From an uncultured Pseudodesulfovibrio sp. (GTDB taxonomy: Bacteria > Desulfobacterota > Desulfovibrionia > Desulfovibrionales > Desulfovibrionaceae), in the NCBI RefSeq assembly GCF_963664965.1, contig NZ_OY761823.1, positions 1,188,001 through 1,252,000 of the forward strand: 64,000 nucleotides of DNA, given 5' to 3'. Position 1 is the first letter of the stretch. The number at the start of each line of letters is the position of its first letter. Position numbers and translations under genes: made by a program. The notes beneath the pieces are model-generated. The model had not been told where the DNA came from. It was given only the letters and a program-made list of their open reading frames with translations, and ran no database searches. Below are positions 51,900 through 60,770 of this stretch, in pieces.

Positions 51900-52229
51900 C
51901 TAACCGGCGAGAGCGTCGTCGAGAGTAGGGTACATGGCGAACATGGAGGCGAAACCGGAGACGGTGAACACCTCTTCGACCATGCCGTTGAGACCGCAGA
52001 AGGTAATCTCGCCTTTGGCGGTCTTGAGTTGTTTTGCCGCAGACAGAATGGAACGCAGACCTGCGGAACTGATGTATTCCAGATTGCTCAGGTCAGCGAT
52101 GATCTTGTTCTCGCCATCGTTGAGCCAGGATTTGCACTGGGTATCGAATTCCGGGGCCGTGACAGCATCCAGGCGGCCCGCAACCGCGACAACGAGCTTG
52201 TCGCCATTCTTCGTATTCGTAAATTCCAC
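51900..52229 (-). CDS. STAS anti-anti-sigma factor
   Basis: 109 residues with the STAS pattern and the conserved phosphorylatable serine motif LSNLEYISSAGLRSILSAAKQLK. Its dephosphorylated form binds the RsbW-like kinase and frees the kinase's partner. It is between the PP2C phosphatase (15 bases upstream) and the kinase (three bases downstream), as in RsbU-V-W modules. Confidence 0.93.
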   Translation of the reverse strand: MEFTNTKNGDKLVVAVAGRLDAVTAPEFDTQCKSWLNDGENKIIADLSNLEYISSAGLRSILSAAKQLKTAKGEITFCGLNGMVEEVFTVSGFASMFAMYPTLDDALAG

Positions 52230-52244
52230 TGTCTCCTCCGTATG

Positions 52245-54179
52245 TTATTTGTCCTGCTCGCCGTTGAACTGGAAAGCGAGCATGGTGATATCATCTGATT
52301 GTTCCGCGCCGAGTGTGAATTCCTTGATCGAGGTGTCCAGGTCCTTTACCAGTTTTGGCGCACTCGGTTTGGTCATGGCTTCAACATGTTCCATCAGCCG
52401 CTCTTCCGAGTACAGCTTCTGGTCCGGGTCCATGGCCTCCGTGACGCCGTCCGTGTAGATGAACATGATGTCACCGGGGCTGAGCGTCAGGCTTTTGGTG
52501 GTGTATTCCATATCGTCCATGATGCCTGCGACAGGGTCGCCCAGCGGCGGAATCCACTCGGGCTTGCCTGTTTCGGGAATGTGTATGGGCGGGTTATGCC
52601 CTGCGTTGGCGTAGCGCGTTTCCCCGGTGTGGATGTCGATGATGGCGAGGAAGAGCGTCACGAACATGCAGGATTCGTTGTCGGCGGCAAGGTCTGCGTT
52701 GACCTTGGTGAGCACTTCACCCGGATCGAGACCGCGTTCGGACACGACCTTGAGCAGGGTCTTGGTCACGGCCATGAAGAAAGCCGCGGGTACGCCCTTG
52801 CCGGAAACGTCACCCACGAGGAAGCAGAAGTGGTCTTCGTCCACAAAGAAGAAGTCGTACAGGTCTCCACCGACTTCCTTGGCCGGTTCAATGGAGGCGA
52901 AGACTTCGAATTCGTCGCGTTCCGGGAAGGCCGGGAAGAGCTTGGGCAGGATGCCCATCTGGATATCGCGGGCAATACGCAGCTCGGATTCGATGCGTTC
53001 CTTGGCCGCAGTGGTGCTCGTCAGGTCCCTGATGAACTCCTTGAGGGAGTTCTTCATGTATTTGAAGGACTGTGCCAGATCGCCGACTTCGTCGTTGCTG
53101 GTGATTTCCGGCAGCTTGAGATCGAGATTGCCGGACGCTATTTCGTGTGCTGCCCCGGATAGTTTGGTCAGGGGCGTGGTGATGCGACGGGCTATGAGAA
53201 TGATGACGCCGACAAGCAGGGCGAAACCGGCCAGCCCGATGAGGGTCATGATCCGGGAGAGGCGGGTGACGTCGGCAAACATTTCGGCTTTGGGGAAGAT
53301 GATGCCCAGCGCCCATCCTCCGTATTTGAGGCGTGCGTGGTAAAGGTAGCGTTCCCCTTTGCCCGCGACATCGCCCAGCAGAACGAACGAGTTGTCTCCG
53401 CTCAGCATGTCCTGACCGATTTTCCGGAGCTGTTCCGATTTGCTTTCTTCGGCCAGCGTAAAGATGGTCTCGTTCATGATGAGGTCGCGGTCCGGGTGGG
53501 TGATGAACGTCCCGTGCCGGGAGAGCAGGAAGGCGTAGCCTGTGTCGAAGATGCTGATATGGCTTATCATGTCTTCAAGCCATTCGAGCGAAATATCAGC
53601 CGTGACCACACCGGCAAAGATCCGCTTGCCGTCCACGGTGCGGAAGAACGGCACCGTGTATGTTGCCATGGTGACTCCGCCGCCGCCCTCGTCGTTGTAT
53701 GGTTCGGTCCATACGGGGCGCTCCAGTTCCTTTGGAATCTGGTACCAGTCCATGTAGAAATAGCGGTACGAGGGGCTGCCCAGCATGCTGAACGAGATGC
53801 GTCCTGCCGAGCGGTAGTGGTAGGGTGCGAAATAGAGTTTTTCCTTGTCGAGGAAATACGGCTCAAAGGCGATGGCCATGCCGTATATCTCGGGATTGTT
53901 GGAAATGACCCGGCGGTTGAGATCAAGAATTTCATCCTTGGTCAGTGTTGCGTCTTCAAGGGAGAAGGCGATGTTCTGTGCGACTTTTTCGACGCTGGAA
54001 AGGACGGCGTCAATGCTGCTTGTGGTCTGGTGTGCCAGAAGCCGGGAGTTCTCCTCGGACTGGCGCAGAATGACGTCGCGGGAACAGTAGTAGTTGTACC
54101 CGACTATCGCCGCAAGGATGATAAACGCGCAGGAGAGGGTGAGCGTGGTGAGTTTGAATGCGATGCCGTGGCTTTTCAT
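52245..54179 (-). CDS. Cache-HAMP-PP2C (SpoIIE-type) serine phosphatase
   Basis: 644 residues. One N-terminal transmembrane helix, an extracytoplasmic dCache sensor (about 35-300; DWYQIPKELERPVWTEPYNDEGG), a second helix (TLIGLAGFALLVGVIILIA), HAMP (about 330-385) and a C-terminal PP2C domain with the metal aspartates in EVGGDLYDFFFVDEDHFCFLVGDVSGKGVPAAF. It should sense a periplasmic ligand and dephosphorylate the STAS protein encoded next. Its ATG overlaps the upstream binding-protein stop (ATGA). Confidence 0.94.
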   Translation of the reverse strand: MKSHGIAFKLTTLTLSCAFIILAAIVGYNYYCSRDVILRQSEENSRLLAHQTTSSIDAVLSSVEKVAQNIAFSLEDATLTKDEILDLNRRVISNNPEIYGMAIAFEPYFLDKEKLYFAPYHYRSAGRISFSMLGSPSYRYFYMDWYQIPKELERPVWTEPYNDEGGGGVTMATYTVPFFRTVDGKRIFAGVVTADISLEWLEDMISHISIFDTGYAFLLSRHGTFITHPDRDLIMNETIFTLAEESKSEQLRKIGQDMLSGDNSFVLLGDVAGKGERYLYHARLKYGGWALGIIFPKAEMFADVTRLSRIMTLIGLAGFALLVGVIILIARRITTPLTKLSGAAHEIASGNLDLKLPEITSNDEVGDLAQSFKYMKNSLKEFIRDLTSTTAAKERIESELRIARDIQMGILPKLFPAFPERDEFEVFASIEPAKEVGGDLYDFFFVDEDHFCFLVGDVSGKGVPAAFFMAVTKTLLKVVSERGLDPGEVLTKVNADLAADNESCMFVTLFLAIIDIHTGETRYANAGHNPPIHIPETGKPEWIPPLGDPVAGIMDDMEYTTKSLTLSPGDIMFIYTDGVTEAMDPDQKLYSEERLMEHVEAMTKPSAPKLVKDLDTSIKEFTLGAEQSDDITMLAFQFNGEQDK

Positions 54180-55150
54180 CGGACCGGCCCCCTGTAGAAT
54201 TCGGGAAAGAGTGGCACATTGTTCAGGAAACCGGTTTCGATAAGCGCGTTTCTGACTCGTTGGAAGTCCTTCTTGTTGAGTACGCCCATGGCCGGAACCT
54301 TATCCGTGACGATGATGTCTTCCATGCGTTTGAGCATCCATCGCTGGTGTGCCCGGTTGGCCGGGGTGCCGCTTTTTCTCATCCGCCTCAGGACACTGTC
54401 CAGCGCCTCTTCCGGATGGTTGAAGGCGTACATCCAGCCTCTGATCGTGGCCTGAACCAGCGCTTCGCACAGTTCGGGATAGGTGTTGGCGGTTTTTTCC
54501 AGACAGTAGATGCCGTCTTCGGGAAAATCGAGTCCGTAGTCGCTGAACGAGAATGTCCGCAACTCGTTTTTGTCGAGGCCGTAGGAGAGCAGGGTGTGGT
54601 ATTCGTTGTACCACATGCCGGATGCGGCCTGTACGCCGTTACGCATGAACAGGTCCAGCGAGTCGGATTGCGGTACGATGGTCACCGGGATTCCTTTCCG
54701 CTTGAACAGGGCGCGCGCCTGCATCTGGAATTCGTTGGCCCACAGCCCGACCTTCTTGCCGCGAAGGTCTTCCACGCTCTTGATGTTGGAAGACGTTTTG
54801 GTGATGAGCATCAGCGCTGAATGCTGCACTATCTGGCCGATGTTGACGATGGGGAGGGTGCCGCGGCGCTGGAGTCCCGTGCTGAGGAACATGGTGGCGA
54901 AGTCGGCCTTGCCTGCTTCGAGATATTCACTGGCGAGTACGTCCGGTCCGCCGGAAATGATGGTCAGGTCGATACCGGCCTCTTCATAGAAGCCTTTGTC
55001 CTTTGCCATGTAGAATCCGGCGAACTGCGCCTGTGGCAGCCATTGCAGGATGATGCTTTTCTTTTCGAGAGCCAGTGACGGGGCTGCGGTGATGCAGATT
55101 CCGAGAATCGAGAGCAGGAGCAGTTGCGTAATACGTTGCGTGGAAATCAC
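54176..55150 (-). CDS. NMT1/THI5-type periplasmic binding protein
   Basis: 324 residues from the GTG at 55150, which overlaps the rhodanese stop as GTGA; a longer frame to 55219 lacks support. A signal sequence (ITQLLLLSILGICITAAPSLA) is followed by the NMT1 fold: ILQWLPQAQFAGFYMAKDKGFYEEAGIDLTI, GPDVLASEYLEAGKADFA and GKKVGLWANEFQMQ. These bind pyrimidine, taurine, nitrate or similar ligands. No ABC permease accompanies it, so it may present a ligand to the Cache phosphatase. Confidence 0.85.
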   Translation of the reverse strand: MISTQRITQLLLLSILGICITAAPSLALEKKSIILQWLPQAQFAGFYMAKDKGFYEEAGIDLTIISGGPDVLASEYLEAGKADFATMFLSTGLQRRGTLPIVNIGQIVQHSALMLITKTSSNIKSVEDLRGKKVGLWANEFQMQARALFKRKGIPVTIVPQSDSLDLFMRNGVQAASGMWYNEYHTLLSYGLDKNELRTFSFSDYGLDFPEDGIYCLEKTANTYPELCEALVQATIRGWMYAFNHPEEALDSVLRRMRKSGTPANRAHQRWMLKRMEDIIVTDKVPAMGVLNKKDFQRVRNALIETGFLNNVPLFPEFYRGPVR

Positions 55151-56307
55151 TTTTTCACCGCCTTGTCGAATTCGGCTGTCTTGCTTTGCCATGTCTTGCC
55201 GCCTACCAGCCCCTTCCATGCGATGCGGGGGTCAACCTGCACGATGAGCGTGTTCTGCATGATCGAATGGGTGGCGTATTTCAGGCCAGTGAGTTTTTTG
55301 ACGGCAGTGATAAGCAGGTCGCGTGTCACGCCGACGTCCTTGTTGGTGTTTTTCAGGTTCACTACGATGTAGTTGTTGAATTTCACGTTGGCGAGAAGGT
55401 AGCTGAGAACTTTGCGGTCCGTGTTGTCCAGCCGGGTGTCGGTCGTCAGCTTGAGGAGCATTTCCTGATCGCTGACAATGGAGCGGTTGGTCTCGATGAC
55501 CGGCTTGACCATCGACGGGTCATCGGCAATGGCCCGGATGCCGCCCTCCAGAAATGCATAGTCGTGATAACCGTAGGATTCGAGGAAGTACTGGAGCCAG
55601 CGGACCTGTTTCCCGACAGCGTCGAAAAAGAACAGCCGTTTTTCCGTCCAGATACGGGAGACCACGAGGTTGAGCAGCGGGTCCAGCGGGATGTTGCGAA
55701 CCGCCATGCCGCGGGGCATGACTTCGCGTTGGAACGGGTCGCGGATATCGATGACGATGGTATTGTCTTCCTGCCCCAGCGCCTCGAAAGAAACCGGATC
55801 GAGCAGATGCTTGAGGAATTCCTCGGGAGGGATGATCCGATCGGAGCGGGCCGGCGTTTCGTCCATGAGGGTGGCGAGATTCGGTGCGGCGTCTATCCAG
55901 TCGAATATCCCGCCGTCATACGTATAGACATGTTTGAAGCCCAGCGACACGGCGAGCTGGGCCGCTTGATAGCTTTTGGCGCAGGAATGGCCGTTGCAGT
56001 AGAATGCCATGGGTGTCGGGTCTTTCTTGGGGCGGAGTTGTTCAAGCTGTGTCCCGAAGTTCGGAGAGGTCAGAGGCAGGAGTATGGCCTTGTTGATGCG
56101 CGCCACGTCGTATTCAAAGCTCGACCGGATATCCACGATGATGGTGTCGTCGTAATTTTTCAGGAGATCGTCCGTGGTGATGATCGGAACTTCCGGGTAG
56201 TAGGGCCGGAGGGGATAGTCTTCGGCGTGTGCCTGCAATGCACTGACAATCAGAATGAAACAGGTGGCTATGACAATCGGCAGGGGAGAGGAGAAACGGC
56301 GTTGCAT
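55147..56307 (-). CDS. Secreted double-rhodanese protein
   Basis: 386 residues. A signal peptide (PLPIVIATCFILIVSALQAHA) is followed by a first rhodanese domain with the active-site loop YCNGHSCAKSYQAA. A second domain has no Cys at the equivalent loop (FFFDAVGKQVRW) and is probably structural. A C-terminal ~110-residue region (ISDQEMLLKL... onward) follows. It should act on sulfur groups, or sense sulfane sulfur, in the periplasm. It is two bases after the hydrolase and overlaps the binding-protein gene. Confidence 0.85.
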   Translation of the reverse strand: MQRRFSSPLPIVIATCFILIVSALQAHAEDYPLRPYYPEVPIITTDDLLKNYDDTIIVDIRSSFEYDVARINKAILLPLTSPNFGTQLEQLRPKKDPTPMAFYCNGHSCAKSYQAAQLAVSLGFKHVYTYDGGIFDWIDAAPNLATLMDETPARSDRIIPPEEFLKHLLDPVSFEALGQEDNTIVIDIRDPFQREVMPRGMAVRNIPLDPLLNLVVSRIWTEKRLFFFDAVGKQVRWLQYFLESYGYHDYAFLEGGIRAIADDPSMVKPVIETNRSIVSDQEMLLKLTTDTRLDNTDRKVLSYLLANVKFNNYIVVNLKNTNKDVGVTRDLLITAVKKLTGLKYATHSIMQNTLIVQVDPRIAWKGLVGGKTWQSKTAEFDKAVKK

Positions 56308-56309
56308 GT

Positions 56310-56822
56310 TTATTTCCCGTCCTGTGTGAGTTCGAGGAACCGGGAGAACTCACGGCCGATCATGTCCAGACTGTTCGAGAGCCTGTGGCCGTCCGGCACG
56401 ACGTGAAGTTCGGCCCTGTGCTGTCCGGCGAACCGGATGGAATTGTCCACGGGCACCACATCGTCATTCCAGCCGTGGATGACGGAGATGGTGCGGGGCA
56501 GTCCGGAAAAGACGTGTGTGGCGTAGCCGGAAAGATAGAAAGCCGGAGCCAGAAGGAACAGCCCGAGGATGTTCGATTCTTTTGCCGCCGCACTCGCCAC
56601 GTAGCCCCCCATGCTGGAGCCGCAGAGAATGGCCGGGGTGTCGGATTCGGCAAGCGTGGCTTTCAGCCGGGTGACACGGTCATCCGGGGCGCTCAGGTCC
56701 TGAAAGTCGAGGGCGTCCATGGTCAGCCCCACAGATTCCGCCACTTTGGCAAGGTGGCGGCTTTTGGTGCCCCATGGTTGGCTCAGTGAGCCGTGGCACC
56801 ATATCAGACGCGGAGTGGGCAT
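56310..56822 (-). CDS. Small alpha/beta hydrolase (YqiA/RBBP9-like)
   Basis: 170 residues with CHGSLSQPWGTKS at the N-terminus, the nucleophile elbow CGSSMGGYVAS, Asp in VIHGWNDDVVPV and His in VPDGHRLSNSL, giving an intact Ser-Asp-His triad. The enzyme is an esterase or hydrolase of unknown substrate. It is cytoplasmic, as no signal peptide is seen. It is encoded between the sensor kinase and the rhodanese gene, two bases from the latter. Confidence 0.8.
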   Translation of the reverse strand: MPTPRLIWCHGSLSQPWGTKSRHLAKVAESVGLTMDALDFQDLSAPDDRVTRLKATLAESDTPAILCGSSMGGYVASAAAKESNILGLFLLAPAFYLSGYATHVFSGLPRTISVIHGWNDDVVPVDNSIRFAGQHRAELHVVPDGHRLSNSLDMIGREFSRFLELTQDGK

Positions 56823-56860
56823 TTTTGAACTCCTGAGGAAAATCTTTTTTTGTTCCTATA

Positions 56861-59134
56861 TTACATAGAATTCAAACGTTCAACGTATTCCGTAAGAATG
56901 CTGAGAATCTGGTTGATTTGTGCAGTGTCCGGTTCGTTGTCCGCTGCTTCCCGCAGGGCGTCACCGTACCCAATGAGAGAAGGAATGCTTAGCTCGAGTC
57001 CGTTTTGGGAAATGGCGGTTCCCAGTGCCTTGATGGACGGGAAGTCCTCTCTTTCGAGGGCGGCTGCCGCCGCATCTATGTTTTGCCGCAGGACAGTCGT
57101 TTCTTCCGTGTCTGCGTCGGATGCCGGGGAAGACGTTTCGGCAGCCAGTTTTTTCTCACTCAGTATGGTGCTGATGAGTGTGAAGAGCGAACTTTTCTTT
57201 ACCGGCTTGGGCAGATGGCTGTCGGCTCCTGCCTGCAAACATTTTTCGGCGTCTCCGGTCAGGGCATAGGCAGTCATTGCGACAATGGGCGTTCTCGGCA
57301 GGGCGCAGGCTGCTTCCCATTCCCGGATAGCCCGTGTCGTTTCGTGTCCATCCATACCCGGCATCTGAATATCCGTGAATACGAGGTCGTACTGTCCTTT
57401 CTTGAAAAGCTCGAATCCTTCCGTTCCATTTTTTGCGACAGTGAGTCGGCAGGGCGTGTCTTTCAAGTATGTCTGGATGACAAAGGCGTTGTACTTTGAA
57501 TCTTCCATCAGCAGGATGTTTGCCGGTGGCAATTCCACCTGCTCTGTTTCTGCCTGTGTTTCGGGTTCGGACGGCTGGAGGGTGTCGGGCGGGGAGAATG
57601 TGGCCGTAAAATGGAAGGTGCTGCCTGTTCCGGGAGAGCTTTCCGCCCAAATCTTGCCGTCCATCATCTGGACGAGCTGTTTGCTGATGGCCAACCCGAG
57701 ACCGGTTCCGCCGTATTCCCGCGTGGTGGAGCTGTCTGCCTGCGTAAAGGAATCGAAGATCGAGCCGAGTTTGTTCGTGGGTATGCCGGGACCGGTGTCG
57801 GATACCGAAAATTGTACGGCAATCCCGCCGGTTCGACTGGGGGCGCGTTCCACAAAAAGGCGAATGGCACCGGTTTTCGTGAATTTGACTGCGTTGCCCA
57901 GCAGGTTCAGCAGGATCTGGCGCAGGCGGTTCGGATCGCCCTCAAGCCAGTCCGGCACATCGGCGGCGATGTTGCAGGAAAATTCCAGACTCTTGTCCTG
58001 AGTTCGTGGTTCGATGACCGAGCAGGCCTTGTCCACGGTTTCGGCAAGGCTGAATCCGGTTTGCTCCAGTTCCAGATGACCTGCTTCGATCTTGGAAAGG
58101 TCCAGTATGTCGTTGAGAATCTCAAGAAGGCTTTCCCCGGCGCTCTTGAAGACTTGCACATAGCGTGACTGTGCGTCGGAAAGATCGGTTTCCCACAGGA
58201 TGTCGGCCATGCCGAGAATGGCGTTCATGGGCGTGCGGATTTCATGGCTCATGCTTGCAAGGAAACGGCTTTTTGCCAGATTTGCCACTTCGGCGCTTTT
58301 CTGGGCGGCCCGGACGTCTTCCAGTGCCTGATTGAGCGTGTCGTTTTTATGCCTGAGTTCGTCGGTGCGTTGCCTGACGGTCTCTTCAAGGTCGTTGCGA
58401 TGGTTTTTCAGCTTTGTGTTGGCCGTCTGGAGATCGCCGATGAGATGGCGGACCGATTCGCGCATGTCGTCAAAGGCGCGGGCGAGATTGCCGAGTTCTC
58501 CGGGCAGGGACGTGTTGACAAAGGCGTCGAGGTCCCCGTCTGCCACGGCGGTGGCGGATTCTTCCAATTGCTTGAGCGGAGCGAAAATCCGTTTGCGGGA
58601 GAAGTAGAGAGTGGTTTGGGATATGGTGAGAATCAGGACAATGGCGAGCAGGAGCGTCACCCCCGCATTGATCAGGACTTCTTCCCTGATGGGGGATGTG
58701 GATACCGCGAAGTTGAATGTGCCGATCCAGTCGCCGAACTTTCTAATTTCCACGGTTCTGGCTATGAACCGCTTGTTTTGCTTGAAATAGCTGAAAGGCT
58801 TGCTCGCATACTCCATCCGGTTTCTGGAGGCCAGAACCTCTCTTCCCGTGACAAGCTGTGCAAAGACTACCGAATCGTCCTGAAGCACGGCTTCAATGAA
58901 GTCGCGGGCCGAGGCGTGGTCAACCTGCCAGACTGCCGACGTCAGGCTGGTTTCAGCCAGTCGGGCGATGTTGTCCACCCTGCTTTCAAGCTGGGAATAG
59001 AGGCGGTAGGTGTTGAACGAAACTATGGCGAGCGAAAAGACCAGAATGACTACAGCGATGATCGTGGTCTGGACCAGAGCGGCTCTGCGGCTGAGGGAGC
59101 GGGTGGTATGTGTGGTTCTCTTGGTGTACGCCAT
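56861..59134 (-). CDS. Hybrid sensor histidine kinase (HAMP-HisKA-HATPase-REC)
   Basis: 757 residues. TM1 (TTIIAVVILVFSLAIVSF) and TM2 (AGVTLLLAIVLILTISQT) flank a periplasmic sensor of about 110 residues. HAMP, HisKA (SMSHEIRTPMNAILGM), GHKL (SDTGPGIP, GTGLGLAISKQL) and a receiver domain (DLVFTDIQMPGMDGHE) follow. The last ~110 residues are helical like Hpt but lack the HxLKG histidine. Output must be a separate Hpt or regulator, or the receiver may act on the operon's partners. It is the first gene of the seven-gene operon. Confidence 0.93.
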   Translation of the reverse strand: MAYTKRTTHTTRSLSRRAALVQTTIIAVVILVFSLAIVSFNTYRLYSQLESRVDNIARLAETSLTSAVWQVDHASARDFIEAVLQDDSVVFAQLVTGREVLASRNRMEYASKPFSYFKQNKRFIARTVEIRKFGDWIGTFNFAVSTSPIREEVLINAGVTLLLAIVLILTISQTTLYFSRKRIFAPLKQLEESATAVADGDLDAFVNTSLPGELGNLARAFDDMRESVRHLIGDLQTANTKLKNHRNDLEETVRQRTDELRHKNDTLNQALEDVRAAQKSAEVANLAKSRFLASMSHEIRTPMNAILGMADILWETDLSDAQSRYVQVFKSAGESLLEILNDILDLSKIEAGHLELEQTGFSLAETVDKACSVIEPRTQDKSLEFSCNIAADVPDWLEGDPNRLRQILLNLLGNAVKFTKTGAIRLFVERAPSRTGGIAVQFSVSDTGPGIPTNKLGSIFDSFTQADSSTTREYGGTGLGLAISKQLVQMMDGKIWAESSPGTGSTFHFTATFSPPDTLQPSEPETQAETEQVELPPANILLMEDSKYNAFVIQTYLKDTPCRLTVAKNGTEGFELFKKGQYDLVFTDIQMPGMDGHETTRAIREWEAACALPRTPIVAMTAYALTGDAEKCLQAGADSHLPKPVKKSSLFTLISTILSEKKLAAETSSPASDADTEETTVLRQNIDAAAAALEREDFPSIKALGTAISQNGLELSIPSLIGYGDALREAADNEPDTAQINQILSILTEYVERLNSM

Positions 59135-59240
59135 GATGTTTTGCGGGTTGAAATCTTAGTCCATTGTATATGCCCTTCGGGGAGATTTCGCAAGGAATCT
59201 TATCTGGTTCCCGATATGCTTTTCCGGGAATGGGCATGAA

Positions 59241-59274
59241 AAAGGCAGGCCGGGAATGCTCCCGGCCTGCCTTT
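59241..59274. terminator. Bidirectional terminator of CP76-like gene, copy 2
   Basis: A perfect 15-bp stem, AAAGGCAGGCCGGGA with its complement, loops on ATGC and is flanked by A- and T-runs on both sides. It separates the CP76-like gene from the kinase operon. Confidence 0.9.
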
Positions 59275-59296
59275 TGGTTCGTATGTGCGGTGCGAA

Positions 59297-59545
59297 CTAT
59301 GCGTGTGCGCCGTCTATGGAATAACCCATTTCGTTTGCCATGAATTTCAGGGGGCGTACGTCATGGGTGACTTTCATGATTTCAAGAAGGGTTTCGGCAC
59401 CGAGCTTGGCGCTGGCGTCAAACGGATTGATTTCGCGCATCAGGGTCGAATAGGGCTTGTTGATCTTCTCAGCCACAACCTTCGCCTGAATACCACTGTC
59501 GAGAATGCAGTCCTGCACAACTTTGGTCACGTTCTTGTCAAACAT
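59297..59545 (-). CDS. CP76/CII-like regulatory protein, copy 2
   Basis: 82 residues: MFDKNVTKVVQDCILDSGIQ, KINKPYSTLMREINPFDASAKLGAETLLEI and MANEMGYSIDG mirror the copy at 51004, without its basic tail. GGAGG precedes the ATG at 59545; the GTG at 59557 lies inside that Shine-Dalgarno region and is not the start. The gene lies just upstream of the kinase operon. The TGTCGCA repeat cluster is about 150 bases upstream of its start and could be its operator. Confidence 0.82.
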   Translation of the reverse strand: MFDKNVTKVVQDCILDSGIQAKVVAEKINKPYSTLMREINPFDASAKLGAETLLEIMKVTHDVRPLKFMANEMGYSIDGAHA

Positions 59546-59695
59546 ATGGCCCTCCACATGGTTTTGGTGCGTTTTCGGTGTCGTAATCCTTGCTTCCCTT
59601 AAAGCAACCGCCGTGCCAAGTTGCCATTATTTTTGTTATATTCCAATAAATCCAGACGTTAAAGAAAGTCTAAAGCTTTCAGCGCATTTTTGATG

Positions 59696-59763
59696 TGTCG
59701 CAAAAAGTGTCGCGTGCGACAGTCGAATTGTGTCGCAATCGTCGCAAGTGTCGCAATGCGACA
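59696..59763. promoter_or_regulatory. TGTCGCA half-site cluster, candidate operator array
   Basis: TGTCGCA (or a one-base variant) occurs at 59696, 59708, 59731, 59740 and 59749, with inverted copies at 59715 and 59757. Two are perfect inverted repeats (TGTCGC-GT-GCGACA at 59708-59721; TGTCGCA-A-TGCGACA at 59749-59763). Units at 59731, 59740 and 59749 are spaced exactly 9 bp. Confidence 0.6.
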
Positions 59764-59828
59764 GCGTCGACAGGAGCGAGCAGGCTGGGCAGACGGTAAT
59801 GTGTGAAGGCGTGGTACAGACAAATGGA

Positions 59829-59852
59829 AAGGGAGCCGCCGAAGCGACTCCC
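59829..59852 (-). terminator. Hairpin on the minus strand
   Basis: AGGGAGtCGC-TTCG-GCGgCTCCCT with following TTTCC when read on the minus strand. It could end the TetR transcript. Confidence 0.5.
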
Positions 59853-60149
59853 TACCAGCCCCCGGTGCCCCGGGGTCCGAACCAATTGAACGGGCGATCA
59901 GGTGTGGGTTGCGGTCCAATCCTTTTTTGCCGTTGGAGGTGACTCTACTGGTCCGGGCTAAGAGTGAGAATTCCTGTTCCAGTCCTGTGCCCAGGACTTC
60001 CAGGATTCTATGTATGGATGCCAGCATTGGCGTCCTATGATAATGTCCATGATTTTCGTTATATTCACATTTGAAAACATTTTTGACTCCGTGGTCTGCG
60101 TGCTTGCGTGTTGCATGAAAACATCACCGCTGCCGTGCCAGACATTTTA

Positions 60150-60740
60150 TCAACAGCCGTCCTGGCCGGGGCTGTTTGCGAGGCTGCGCGTCACATGGTT
60201 GATGGTCTCCTCGAATATCCCCCGGGATTTGAACGGGGTGAGGAGGGTCGTACGGACGCTGCCGACAATGTTGCCGTAGAGAATCAACGCTGTATCCTCC
60301 GGAGAGACGGCGCGGATCGAACCGTCCTTTATACCCTTTTCGACGCAGCGTTCCAGCACTTCAATGAACACGCTGAACTTGTCGGCAACTTTGGCGACAT
60401 CAACACCGGGTTCGTTGTGGCTGAACGGGGAGCATCTGAACAGGATGGGGAAGCGCTCACGGTTTTCTTCTGTAAACTTGAAATATGCGGTCATGTAGCT
60501 CTGGATAGCTTCCAGGCCGGTCATTTCGCCTTCGGTGGCGGCGTGCAGTTCCACGATGAGGCTGTCTGCCATATCGAAACCGGCCGCGAGGAAAAGCTCC
60601 TGCTTGCTACCGAAGTAGTGGGAAACAAGGCCGAACGATACCCCGGCACGTCCTGCCACGTCCTTGACGGTGGCGGCGGTGAAGCCTCGCTGTCCGAAAG
60701 CTTCCTGCGCGGCTTTGAGTATCGCTGTCTTTTTGTCCAT
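60150..60740 (-). CDS. TetR family regulator
   Basis: 196 residues. The N-terminal TetR helix-turn-helix is TAATVKDVAGRAGVSFGLVSHYFGSKQELFLAAGF, and the C-terminal ligand-binding region is helical. ATG at 60740 has GGAG upstream; the ATG at 60755 is an alternative. Two inverted repeats just upstream (60771 and 60807) suggest self-repression. No divergent target gene of a typical kind lies next to it. Confidence 0.9.
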   Translation of the reverse strand: MDKKTAILKAAQEAFGQRGFTAATVKDVAGRAGVSFGLVSHYFGSKQELFLAAGFDMADSLIVELHAATEGEMTGLEAIQSYMTAYFKFTEENRERFPILFRCSPFSHNEPGVDVAKVADKFSVFIEVLERCVEKGIKDGSIRAVSPEDTALILYGNIVGSVRTTLLTPFKSRGIFEETINHVTRSLANSPGQDGC

Positions 60741-60770
60741 GCCTTGATTCTCCATTTTTTCTCAGGACCG

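Larger units (their letters stand above)
59546..60149. other. Non-coding region between CP76-like and TetR genes
   Basis: 604 bases. Contents: the TGTCGCA operator-like cluster (59696-59763), a terminator-like hairpin (59829-59852) and a small GTCCTG-TGCC-CAGGAC hairpin around 59985. An open frame on the minus strand (59659-60027) crosses both the hairpin and the repeat cluster and is not convincing. Confidence 0.4.

Noticed and set aside
59659..60027. 122-residue minus-strand frame upstream of the CP76-like gene
   Set aside because: It crosses a terminator-like hairpin and the TGTCGCA cluster, and it has an unnatural Arg/Pro-rich composition.
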